Shown here: piece by piece, positions 42,240 through 50,302 of the stretch
Position numbering within the stretch: the stretch's first letter is position 1
How the letters are laid out: each line of letters opens with the position of its first letter
DNA from: Amycolatopsis tolypomycina
GTDB lineage: Bacteria > Actinomycetota > Actinomycetes > Mycobacteriales > Pseudonocardiaceae
Reading direction: 5' to 3'
Length of the DNA stretch: 64,000 nt
Assembly (NCBI RefSeq): GCF_900105945.1
Contig: NZ_FNSO01000004.1
Span: 1,674,001 to 1,738,000 of the forward strand
The notes under the pieces: generated by a model
Told to the model about the DNA's origin: nothing
Database searches by the model: none
The model's input: the letters and a program-made list of their open reading frames with translations, nothing else
Made by a program: the position numbers and the translations under genes

Positions 42240-43388
42240 TCACGGCCGGGCCTGCCCGTCCTGCGGTTCGCCGCCGAGGCCGTGGCGCATCTCGCCCTGC
42301 CGGGCCGCCGCTTCCAGGGCCGCCGTCTCCTCCGGTGGGTCGGGGCGCAGCAGGCTGCCCGGGACCGCGTGCCCGGCGGCGCCGAGCTTGTTCGGCTTCT
42401 TCGGCACGGATGCTCCTTGGTAGGTCAGGGCCTTGCCGTCGAGTGGCTGGTGGACCTCGAGGTAGGTGCCGGCCGGGGACCGGGTGATGATCCCGGTTTC
42501 GATGCCGTGTTCGAGCACTTCGCGGTCCGACCGCTGCAGGGCCAGGCAGACGCGGTAGGTGATCAGGTACGCGACCGGCGGGGCGAGGAGCAGCCCGATC
42601 CGCCCCGCCCAGGTGGTGGCGTTGAGCGAGATGTCGAACTCCAGCGCGATGATGTCGTTGAACGACGGCAGTGTCAGCACGCCGTACAACGCCAGCGCCA
42701 TCCCGCCGATGCTCGTGCGCGCCGGGACGTCGCGAGGGCGCTGGACGAGGTTTGTGGTGGGCCCGGTCGCCGGACAGCCGCCGCTCGATCCACGGGTAGG
42801 AGATCAGCGGCACGAAAGCACCGTCATACCGATGACGCCGGCGAAGAACGGCTGCGGAATGGTGTAGTCGCCCAGGAACAGCTCCCACGGCGGGTAGACG
42901 CGCAGGAGGCCGTCGGCGAACCCATGTACCAGTCGGGCTGGGAGCCGGCGGACACACGGGGACGGCGGAAGGCTCCGGTGAAGAAGATCCGGAGCATGTG
43001 CACCATCCTGGCGGCGACGAAGATCAGCGCCGCCCAGTGGCGCAGCTGCCGCATGAACAGCCCGCCGCGGACCTCGAACGACAGGTCGAGGGTGGTGGCG
43101 AAGGCGCGGGACATCGGCACGCCGCGAAGGTTGGGTAGGCGCCTTGGTAGACGACCTCCTGCATGGAGGGGGCGAAGAACACAGTCAGACCCCGCTCAAC
43201 AGCAGGACGAGGAAGCTGTAGAGCGCCACTTCGCCGAGCAGGAACGACCAGTGCGTGGGGAAGACCTTGTTGAACTGGTGCCGCAGGCCGGCGGCCGCGT
43301 GCAGCCGGCGGTCGGCCGCGTCGGCCGCCGAGGCGGCCGCCCGGGTGGCGCGGCCCGGCCCGCGGGTGGCGGCGGGAACGTGGCTCAT
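42240..43388 (-). pseudogene. qcrB: qcrB pseudogene (cytochrome b of the bc1 complex)
   Basis: Pieces of QcrB occur in order on one strand but in changing frames: [20 protein letters not shown] and [13 protein letters not shown] (43185-43388), then [16 protein letters not shown] after a frameshift, [20 protein letters not shown] with [15 protein letters not shown] joined directly to [12 protein letters not shown] (an internal deletion of about 170 codons including two heme His), further frameshifts, and ISLNATTWAGRIGLLLAPPV with LQRSDREVLEHGIETGII (42240-42701). About 1.15 kb against about 1.6 kb for an intact gene. Not functional; an intact qcrCAB copy is expected elsewhere. Confidence 0.88.
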
Positions 43389-43472
43389 GGGCTTCTCCCC
43401 GTGGAGTCGGCGACCGTCAGCCGTGCGTACCCGGGCCTGCCCGCGACAACCCCGGTTCTTCCCGGACGCCGA

Positions 43473-44036
43473 TCAGCGGCGCCGCAGCACCTTCCGGACC
43501 ACCGAAAACGCCAGCCCAGCCGCCAGGACCCACGGGCCCGCGACGATGATCGGGTCCACCAGGTGGTGCTTGACGTCCGCGCGCTTCTTGCCCACCCGCG
43601 ACGAGAAACCGTGCCGGGTGAACTCGCTCAGCACGCCGGTCTCGGTGATCGGGTTGTCCGGGCGCAGCGTGGCGAACGAGCGCAGGTGGCTCTCCCAGGC
43701 GTCCACCCGGTCGGCCGCCAGCAGGAGCAGCCAGTGCGCGGCCCGCCCTTCGCTGTACTTCCGGTAGGAAAACCGGCGCAGGGCACCGGAAAGGCCCTTC
43801 GGCGGGCACGACGTCCCGAAGACCGGGGTCAGGAACTCGTGCTCGATCGAGCGTTCCCGCGGCCACTTCTCCGGCTGCCGCTCGGGGAAGTCCCAGCCGG
43901 GCCGGTCGTCCTGCCACTGCAGCTTCGGCACCGACGGCCGGTTCTTCGGGTCGAGGTCCGCGCCCCAGCCCGGGATCCGCGCGCGCAGGCTGTCGCTCGG
44001 CTCGGCGATCGGCGGCCGCTCCGACGTGTACGTCAT
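43473..44036 (-). CDS. Hypothetical protein paired with the alcohol dehydrogenase
   Basis: 187 residues from ATG 44034-44036 (AAGGAA site), 13 bases after the dehydrogenase stop, so one operon. PVFGTSCPPKGLSGALRRFSYRKYSEGRAAHWLLLLAADRVD and SEFTRHGFSSRVGKKRADVKHH are the conserved-looking parts; a C-terminal hydrophobic helix (IIVAGPWVLAAGLAFSVV) anchors it in the membrane. I know similar proteins beside such dehydrogenases but not a function. Confidence 0.8.
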   Translation of the reverse strand: MTYTSERPPIAEPSDSLRARIPGWGADLDPKNRPSVPKLQWQDDRPGWDFPERQPEKWPRERSIEHEFLTPVFGTSCPPKGLSGALRRFSYRKYSEGRAAHWLLLLAADRVDAWESHLRSFATLRPDNPITETGVLSEFTRHGFSSRVGKKRADVKHHLVDPIIVAGPWVLAAGLAFSVVRKVLRRR

Positions 44037-44049
44037 GGTCGTTCCTTCC

Positions 44050-45189
44050 TCAGACGACGATCAGCGGTTTGATGCAGCCGTCCAGCTTGGCGGAGAAGAT
44101 GTGGTAGCCCTCCGCGATGTGTTCCAGCGGGATGCGGTGGGTGACGATGTCGCTCGGCTTGAGGTAGCCGTTGCGGATGTGCTCGAACAGCCGCGGCCAC
44201 TGCCGCTTCACCGGGCACTGGTTCATCCGCAGCGTCAGGCCCTTGTTGAGCGCGTCGCCGAACTTGACGGCGCTGAACATCGGGCCGTAGGCACCCATCA
44301 CCGAGATGGTGCCGCCCTTGCGGACGCCGTCGATGCACCAGTTGAGGGCCACCGGCGAGCCGCCCTGCAGCTTGAGCTTGGCCGAGGTGACGTGCTGGGT
44401 GAGGTTGCCGTCGGCCTCCGCGCCCACCGCGTCGATGGCGACGTCCGCGCCGAGGTGGCCGGTGATCTTCTTCAGGTGCACGACGATGTCGTCGTACTCG
44501 GTGAAGTTGTACGTCTCGGCGTGGGCGAAGGTGCGGGCCTTCTCCAGGCGGTTCTCCAGGTGGTCGATGACGATCACCCGGCCCGCGCCCATCAGCCACG
44601 CCGACTTCGCCGCGAACAGGCCGACGGGACCGGCGCCGAAGACCACGACGACGTCGCCCTCGGCGATGTCGCCGAGCTGGGCGCCGAAGTAGCCGGTGGC
44701 GAGCGCGTCGGTGAGCAGGACGGCGTCTTCGTCGTCGAGCCAGTCCGGGATCGCCGCGGGCCCGACGTCGGCGAACGGCACGCGGACGAACTCGGCCTGG
44801 CCGCCGTCGTAGCCGCCGCAGGTGTGGGAGTAGCCGTAGATGCCGCCGACGGCGGTGGCGTTCGGGTTGACGTTGTGGCAGTTGGAGTACAGCCCCCGCG
44901 CGCAGAACCAGCAGGTGCCGCAGTAGACGTTGAAGGGGACCATGACACGGTCGCCGCGCTTGAGGTTCCGCACGCCGGAGCCGACTTCCTCGACCACGCC
45001 GATGAACTCGTGGCCGAAGGTCATGCCGACCCGGGTGTCCGGCATCATCCCGTGGTACAGGTGCAGGTCCGAACCGCAGATCGCGGCCAGGGTGACCCGG
45101 ACGATCGCGTCACCGGGGTGTTCGATCGCGGGGACGTCCTTCTCTTCGACACGGATCTTGTAGGGCCCGCGGTACACCATCGCACGCAC
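44050..45189 (-). CDS. Zinc-dependent alcohol dehydrogenase (FDH-like)
   Basis: 379 residues. Catalytic zinc: CGSDLHLYHG and GHEFIGVVEEVG; structural zinc: CGTCWFCARGLYSNC; Rossmann GAGPVGLFAAKSAWLMGA. The long insert NVNPNATAVGGIYGYSHTCG is typical of glutathione-independent formaldehyde dehydrogenase-like enzymes. Probably oxidises an aldehyde or alcohol. GTG 45189 has AAGGAGG upstream. Confidence 0.93.
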   Translation of the reverse strand: MRAMVYRGPYKIRVEEKDVPAIEHPGDAIVRVTLAAICGSDLHLYHGMMPDTRVGMTFGHEFIGVVEEVGSGVRNLKRGDRVMVPFNVYCGTCWFCARGLYSNCHNVNPNATAVGGIYGYSHTCGGYDGGQAEFVRVPFADVGPAAIPDWLDDEDAVLLTDALATGYFGAQLGDIAEGDVVVVFGAGPVGLFAAKSAWLMGAGRVIVIDHLENRLEKARTFAHAETYNFTEYDDIVVHLKKITGHLGADVAIDAVGAEADGNLTQHVTSAKLKLQGGSPVALNWCIDGVRKGGTISVMGAYGPMFSAVKFGDALNKGLTLRMNQCPVKRQWPRLFEHIRNGYLKPSDIVTHRIPLEHIAEGYHIFSAKLDGCIKPLIVV

Positions 45190-45235
45190 AGCGCCTCCTT
45201 CCGACGGGTCGTCGGCATACCCGGGCGCACCGCCG

Positions 45236-45694
45236 CTAACCGCCGGCGAACTCCGAGATCGACGCCGAGGTCGCGCCGCCGGAACGGGCGGGGAACGTGG
45301 GCGCGCCCGGGACCGTGACGAACTCGCCGCCCGCCGCGGCGGCGAGGGACCGCGCCCAGGGTTCGGGGCTCAACGTGTCCCGGCGGCCGCGCATGACGAG
45401 GACGGGGCAGGTCGGCAGCGGCATCGCTCGTTCCGGGGTGTCGCGCTGGGCCGAGCGGATCATCCGCAGCAGCCGTCGCGGGCCGGCGCGGACGTAGTGC
45501 GGAACGGTGCCGGGCACCGCGGACGGCGATTCGTGCACCACATCGGCCAGGAACGCCGCGGCGCAGCCGTGCAGCGTGTCGGCGAGGTAGCCGGGCGCGC
45601 CGAGGCCCGGCAGGAGGACGACCGGGGGACGGCCCGGGCGTTCGGTGCCGGCGGACAGGGCCCGGATGCGGCCGGATGTGGTGGAGGGGGGCAT
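45236..45694 (-). pseudogene. Alpha/beta hydrolase with internal deletion
   Basis: 152 residues remain in frame. The start, RPPVVLLPGLGAPGYLADTLHGCAA, is the normal beginning of an alpha/beta hydrolase with oxyanion loop. It is followed at once by AFLADVVHESPSAVPGTVPHYVRAG and later CPVLVMRGRRDTLSP (acid residue) and PGAPTFPARSGG, where the His should be. About 80 residues with the nucleophile elbow G-x-S-x-G are missing, and the terminal His is lost. It cannot be an active hydrolase. Confidence 0.7.
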
Positions 45695-45777
45695 CGGGGG
45701 CGGGATACCCGGGAGTGGCGGGTGTACACGGTGGTGGGCCGGGTTGTTGCGGGGCCGCGCCGGCCATGGCCCCGCGG

Positions 45778-46974
45778 TTACGGCCTCGGCGTGCGGCGCA
45801 CCGCCAGCACCACCGTGTCGTCGGCGTGCAGGACCACGTCGTGCATGCGGGTCACCAGCTCGCGGGGCAGGCCCGCCATCGGCCTCGTGCGCTCGGCCGC
45901 CGCCAGGGCCAACAGCCGGTGCTGGCCCTCGTCGATGTCCTTGCGGCTCTCCACCAGGCCGTCCGTGTAGAGCAGCACCGTGTCTCCCTCGGCCAGTTCC
46001 ACCTCGACCAGCTCGCTGCTGCCCGGGTCCGGGAAGCCGACCCCGCGGCCCGGTACCGGGGGTGGCAGCAGCCGCGCCGGGTCCGTCGCCGTGACCAGGA
46101 CCGGCTCCGGGTGGCCTCCGTTGGCGAAGCGGGTGTGGCCGGTTGCCGGGTCGGTGCGGGCGAGGAGGACCGTGGCCATCAGGCCCGGCTCGATCGCGGC
46201 CAGGGTGCGGGAGGCGTGCGCGATCAGGTCCGGGAACGGGTGTCCCTCCAGGGCCAGGGTGCGGATCGCGTGGGTCACCGTCAGGGCGTGCCGGGTCGAG
46301 GTTACGCCGTGGCCGACCGCGTCGACCAGGGTCACGTGGAGCTGCCCGTCGGGCAGGACGAACCAGTCGTAGAGGTCGCCGCCGGTCGGGGAGTCCTGGT
46401 CGGTCGGCGAATAGTGGACCGCCAGCTCCAGGCCCGGCACCGCGGGCGGGCGCGGGCGCAGCGCGTCCTCCAGCTCGCGGAAGATGGCCGCGTGCGCGCG
46501 GCGGAGCTGCTCGTCCCGCTGCTCCAGCTCGACGTACATCGCCAGCACGCCGCTGTTGGTCTCCGCGAGCTCGTGCTTGAGGTCCCGCTGCTCGTGGGCC
46601 AGGGTGTCGGCGCGGGCCACCAGCGCGAGCATCTCTTCGCGCGTCGCCCGGTCGTCGTCGGGTTCGGGGTCGGCGGGGGCCCCGGTCCGGCCGCCGGTGA
46701 GGTGCCAGGTCAGCGTGTCGCCGTCGCCGCGTTCGGGCAGCAGCGGCAGGGCGTCGCGGCTGCCCTGGCTCACCGCGTGCGCCAGCCGCACGGTCACGGC
46801 GAGCCGCCGGTCCGATGCCGCCGTGGCGACGTCCACCGTCTCGCCCGCGGTCAGGGCGGGCTCGGCGAGCAGGGTGACGGCGAGCACGAGCCGCCCGCGG
46901 TCGTCGGCGGACACGCCGGCGCGGGTGCAGGCGGTGCGCAGCCGACGGCGGATCCTCGCCAGGTCGGGGCGCAT
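45778..46974 (-). CDS. SpoIIE/RsbU-type PP2C phosphatase
   Basis: 398 residues. N-terminal remnant of an HATPase-like or linker region, a coiled coil (about 110-165, REEMLALVARADTLAHEQRD) and a SpoIIE domain from about 185: SPTGGDLYDWF, VTLVDAVGHGVTSTRHAL, FANGGHPEPVL, LLYTDGLVES and DDTVVLAV, the metal-binding Asp set intact. Last gene of the rsb operon; it probably dephosphorylates an anti-anti-sigma factor or a stressosome component. Confidence 0.9.
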   Translation of the reverse strand: MRPDLARIRRRLRTACTRAGVSADDRGRLVLAVTLLAEPALTAGETVDVATAASDRRLAVTVRLAHAVSQGSRDALPLLPERGDGDTLTWHLTGGRTGAPADPEPDDDRATREEMLALVARADTLAHEQRDLKHELAETNSGVLAMYVELEQRDEQLRRAHAAIFRELEDALRPRPPAVPGLELAVHYSPTDQDSPTGGDLYDWFVLPDGQLHVTLVDAVGHGVTSTRHALTVTHAIRTLALEGHPFPDLIAHASRTLAAIEPGLMATVLLARTDPATGHTRFANGGHPEPVLVTATDPARLLPPPVPGRGVGFPDPGSSELVEVELAEGDTVLLYTDGLVESRKDIDEGQHRLLALAAAERTRPMAGLPRELVTRMHDVVLHADDTVVLAVRRTPRP

Positions 46975-47966
46975 CAGGCGGACCGGTCCGCGGACAGGGC
47001 GAGCATCGCGGCGTCGTCGCGGGCGTTCCGGTGCCGGTGGGCCAGGTCCGCGGCGAACAGCAGCAGGTCGGGGGCCCGGCCGGGGACGCGCCAGCCGGTG
47101 CCGACGCCGTCGGTGTGCAGCACGACGACGTCGTCTTCGGCCAGCTCCAGGTGCCGGACCGGCGCCGACGGCAGCGTGAACCCGACGATGCCGGGGGTGG
47201 ACAGCAGCAGCCGGGACGGACCGCCGCCGAGGCTGGCGCCGCTGACGTTGCCGACGCCGCAGAACTCCAGCCGCCGCGGCGCGATCCGCACGAGCGCGAC
47301 CGCCGCGCCGCGGGTCGTGCGCAACGCGCGGTGCATGGTCGTGAGCTGGTGGGGCAGCGGGCGGTCCGGGTTCTCGGCGAACACGCGCAGCGCGGCGTCC
47401 GCGGCCTCGGCGGCGTCCGGGCCGTGGCCGAGCCCGTCGGCGACGACGGCGGTCCGGCTGCCGGCGACGTCGGCCAGCGCGAGGGCGTCACCGCAGTACT
47501 CCTCGCCGTCGCGGGCCAGGCGGAAGTGCCCGATCGCGCGGCGGGCCGTCGGCGTGGCCGGGTCGAGCAGGCGGGCGGCGGCGAGGGTGCCTGCCGCGGG
47601 CGAGGACGTGATCCGGAACTCGGTCGCCATCCGCCGCACCGCGCCGAGGCCGGTGCCGAGGGTGGCGGTGGTCGTGTTGCCGTCGAGCAGCCAGTGGTCG
47701 AGGTCGGCCATGCCGGGCCCGTCGTCGGCGGCCAGCACGTCGACCGCGCGCCCGATGAGCGACTGCTGGACGAACACCGACCCGCCGACGGCGTGCTTGG
47801 CGATGTTGCCGGCGAGCTCGGCCGCCACCACCGCGGCGCGGTCGGCGAGTTCCCCGGCGAGCCCGGCCTCGAGCGCGGTTTCGCGCGCGACGCGGGCGGC
47901 GGCGTACCCCGCGCTGGGGTGGTCGACGCGGATCCGGCGCGTCAGGCCGGCGACGGTCGCGGTCAT
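46974..47966 (-). CDS. Fused HATPase (RsbT-like) and RsbX-like PP2C phosphatase
   Basis: 330 residues: an N-terminal GHKL ATPase domain (AAVVAAELAGNIAKHAVGG; DDGPGMADLD; LGTGLGAVRRMA) and a C-terminal RsbX/SpoIIE domain (TAVVADGLGHGPDAAEAADA; CGVGNVSGASL; LHTDGV; RDDAAML). B. subtilis RsbX resets the stressosome by dephosphorylating RsbR and RsbS; a kinase-phosphatase fusion could both start and stop the signal. Shares one base with the next gene and overlaps rsbT by 4. Confidence 0.92.
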   Translation of the reverse strand: MTATVAGLTRRIRVDHPSAGYAAARVARETALEAGLAGELADRAAVVAAELAGNIAKHAVGGSVFVQQSLIGRAVDVLAADDGPGMADLDHWLLDGNTTTATLGTGLGAVRRMATEFRITSSPAAGTLAAARLLDPATPTARRAIGHFRLARDGEEYCGDALALADVAGSRTAVVADGLGHGPDAAEAADAALRVFAENPDRPLPHQLTTMHRALRTTRGAAVALVRIAPRRLEFCGVGNVSGASLGGGPSRLLLSTPGIVGFTLPSAPVRHLELAEDDVVVLHTDGVGTGWRVPGRAPDLLLFAADLAHRHRNARDDAAMLALSADRSA

Positions 47967-48385
47967 GGCTTCCAGCGCACGACCGTGACGGTGGTGCCGC
48001 GGCCGGGTGCGGTGTCGAGGTCGAACTCGTCGACCAGCCGCCGGGTGCCGCCGAGGCCGTGCCCCAGCCCCGCGCCGGTGCTGAACCCGTCGGCCATCGC
48101 CTGGTCGACGTCGGCGATCCCGGGCCCCTCGTCGCGCACCCGCAGCCGGAGCCCGAGCCGCCCGGCCGGGTCCCGTACGGCCTCGACGGTCATGGTGCCG
48201 CCCCCGCCGTGGATGTAGGCGTTGCGGACCAGCTCGCTGGCCGCGGTGACGATCTTCGTCTGGTCGACGATCGAGAACCCGGCGGCGACCGCGGCCGCGC
48301 GCACGGCGTGCCGGGCCACGAGGAGGTCTTCCTCCACCCGGACCGGGTGCTCGCCGGAGGGGACGGTCCGTTCGTCAGGACGCAT
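47963..48385 (-). CDS. rsbT: Serine/threonine kinase RsbT
   Basis: 140 residues, GHKL switch kinase. It has KIVTAASELVRNAYIHGGGG (N box), VRDEGPGIADVDQAMADGFS and GAGLGHGLGGTRRLVDEF (lid). RsbT leaves the stressosome on stress after phosphorylating RsbR and RsbS and activates the output phosphatase. Overlaps rsbS by 11 bp. Confidence 0.95.
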   Translation of the reverse strand: MRPDERTVPSGEHPVRVEEDLLVARHAVRAAAVAAGFSIVDQTKIVTAASELVRNAYIHGGGGTMTVEAVRDPAGRLGLRLRVRDEGPGIADVDQAMADGFSTGAGLGHGLGGTRRLVDEFDLDTAPGRGTTVTVVRWKP

Positions 48386-48767
48386 GAGGCGCCTCTTCGG
48401 CGGCCTCGGCGGGACGGCGCCAGCCCAGCTGCTCCATCGCCTGCTCCGCGTTGAGGGCGGTCCGGACGCCGGGGAGCTGCAGCCCGAGCTCGGTCAGGGT
48501 CAGTGCGACGGCCGGGCGCATGCCCGCCACGATCATCCGCGCGCCGAGCAGCCGCCCGGTCTCGGCCAGCTGCATGAGCACGCGGGCGACGAACGAGTCG
48601 ACGATCTCCAGCCGGGAGATGTCGACGATGACACCGCGGATGCCCTCGTCGGCGATCCGGGTGGTCAGCTCCTCGGTGAACGCGAGGGCCGTCTTGTCGT
48701 CCAGGTCGCTCAGCAGCCCGCCGAGCAGGACGTCCCCGAGCCGCAGGATCGGCAGGCCGGCGCTCAC
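48375..48767 (-). CDS. rsbS: Stressosome scaffold protein RsbS
   Basis: 130 residues from GTG 48767, a single STAS domain. RLGDVLLGGLLSDLDDKTALAF and RGVIVDISRLEIVDSFVARVL; the Ser in VDSF matches the RsbT-phosphorylated Ser59 of B. subtilis RsbS (IDSF). MIVAGMRPAVALTLTELGL follows. GTGA overlap with rsbR. It forms the stressosome core with RsbR. Confidence 0.96.
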   Translation of the reverse strand: MSAGLPILRLGDVLLGGLLSDLDDKTALAFTEELTTRIADEGIRGVIVDISRLEIVDSFVARVLMQLAETGRLLGARMIVAGMRPAVALTLTELGLQLPGVRTALNAEQAMEQLGWRRPAEAAEEAPHAS

Positions 48768-49627
48768 CCGTGCACCGCGCCCGGGCGGGCGCTGTCGCCG
48801 AGCAGCTGCATGGCCGTCGCCAGCGCGTCGGCCAGCGAGCCGCGGGTGACGATGTGCGAGAGGTCGATGCCCAGCTGGGTGATGGTCTGGGCGATCGACG
48901 GCCGGATGCCGCTGATCACGCACTCGGCGCCCATCAGCCGGACCGCGCTGACGGTCTGCAGCAGGTGCTGCGCCACCGCGGTGTCGACGGTCGGGACGCC
49001 GGTGATGTCGATGATCGCCACCCGCGCCTCGTTCGCCTGGATGGATTCCAGCAGGCTGTTCATCACGACCTGGGTGCGGGCGCTGTCGAGGGTGCCGATC
49101 AGGGGCACCGCGAGGACGTGCCGCCACAGCCGCACGACGGGGGTGGACAGCTCGAGCACCTGGCTGTGCTGCTCGCGGATGATCTGCTCGCGGCCGGCGC
49201 AGTAGACCTCGAACGTCAGCACGCCCGCGCTGTCGAGCAGCTCGTTGACCAGCAGCGCGGCCCGGTAGCGCAGGGCGGAGTCGTCGGTGTGCCGCTCGAT
49301 CGCGCTGAGCATGGTGCGCTTGAGCGCGAGGATCGCCATGGCGGTGGCCGACGGCTGGGCGCCCGCGCGGGCCCGGCGCTCCGACAACGACGTCAGCGCG
49401 TCCCGCACCGCGGGATCCTGGTCGACGATCCGCGACACCGGCAGCGTGCCGGCCAGCGCTTCGCGGAGGGCCGCCAGCAGCTCCACGGCCTCGCGGCGCA
49501 GCTCCTGCCCGTTCCGGTCGGCGTCGCCCGGCTCCTGCCCGGCCCAGTCGCGGGCCAGTGCGGTGCGGTCCTCGTCCAGCATGCGCGCCAAGACCGTGCG
49601 GACCTGGCTGTCGTCCGTGCCCAGCAC
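48764..49627 (-). CDS. rsbR: Stressosome sensor RsbR
   Basis: 287 residues from GTG 49627, which has a strong GGAGGAGGAG site; a TTG at 49693 lies inside the promoter and is unlikely. The N-terminal half is a globin-like sensor fold (helical, no obvious heme His). The C-terminal STAS domain keeps both Thr phosphosites: LIGTLDSARTQ and VPTVDTAVAQHLL (Thr171 and Thr205 equivalents), then SGIRPSIAQTITQLGI. First gene of the operon. Confidence 0.95.
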   Translation of the reverse strand: MLGTDDSQVRTVLARMLDEDRTALARDWAGQEPGDADRNGQELRREAVELLAALREALAGTLPVSRIVDQDPAVRDALTSLSERRARAGAQPSATAMAILALKRTMLSAIERHTDDSALRYRAALLVNELLDSAGVLTFEVYCAGREQIIREQHSQVLELSTPVVRLWRHVLAVPLIGTLDSARTQVVMNSLLESIQANEARVAIIDITGVPTVDTAVAQHLLQTVSAVRLMGAECVISGIRPSIAQTITQLGIDLSHIVTRGSLADALATAMQLLGDSARPGAVHG

Positions 49628-49684
49628 CGACTCCTCCTCCGGTGTCAGGGGCGCGCTCTGCTGTACGCCGGCTTGATTATTGCC

Positions 49685-49713
49685 ATATAACAACAGTTGT
49701 ATCAGGGATGCAA
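49685..49713 (-). promoter_or_regulatory. Promoter of the rsb operon with operator in the spacer
   Basis: On the minus strand: -35 TTGCAT (49713-49708), a 17-base spacer, -10 TTATAT (49690-49685). Inside the spacer, ACAAC-A-GTTGT (49690-49700) is a perfect dyad of MarR type. It lies at the 3' end of the marR gene, 58 bases before the rsbR GTG. Confidence 0.65.
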
Positions 49714-50181
49714 CCGTGGGGGGTCGCCGGCCGCCTCGGCGAGGGCCTGGTACTCCTGCAGCCCGGCCGCCAGCGCGAGCCGCCCCGCCGGGCTCATCTT
49801 CGCCAGCAGCGCCTCGACGCGGTCCCGGCGGCGCGCCCGCAGGTCCTGCAGGTAGGCGCGGCCGCGGTCGGACAGCCGCAGGGTCAGCTCCCGGCGGCTG
49901 CGCGCGCTGGGCAGGCGTTCCAGGAACCCGACCGCCTCCAGCCGGTCGCAGAGCCTGCTGACCAGCGGCGGCGTCGAGCCCAGCTGCTCGGCGAGCTGCC
50001 GGAGGTTGACCCCGTCGTGGCGGTCCAGCGCGACGACCGCGCGCAGCTGCGAAGCCGACAGCGGCCGCGGCGACACGTCCCGCTCGCCCTCGACCACCGC
50101 CGCCAGCAGCCGGGCGAGCTCCGGCACGGCAGCCGTCCCGTCCGGGGCCGGCTGCTCGCGGGATCGATCCACGGCGTCCAC
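49702..50181 (-). CDS. MarR family regulator
   Basis: 159 residues from GTG 50181 (a GTG at 50211 is the alternative). HTH: SASQLRAVVALDRHDGVNLRQLAEQLGSTPPLVSRLCDRLEAVGFL with wing RSRRELTLRLSDRGR. Lies directly upstream of the rsb operon on the same strand; the operator in that promoter suggests it controls the stressosome genes. Confidence 0.9.
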   Translation of the reverse strand: MDAVDRSREQPAPDGTAAVPELARLLAAVVEGERDVSPRPLSASQLRAVVALDRHDGVNLRQLAEQLGSTPPLVSRLCDRLEAVGFLERLPSARSRRELTLRLSDRGRAYLQDLRARRRDRVEALLAKMSPAGRLALAAGLQEYQALAEAAGDPPRLHP

Positions 50182-50302
50182 TCTGGCATCCCTATGCTGA
50201 ACCGGCAGCACAGCTCACGCGACTCGCCGTGGACCGGCGCGCCGGAGCGGCGCAGACTCGACACAACCGACCCGGCGTGGGCGCGTGAGCAGGAGGCAGG
50301 CG

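Noticed and set aside
47031..48218. Plus-strand ORF opposite the rsb operon
   Set aside because: Gly/Arg-rich shadow of genes with complete motif sets on the other strand.
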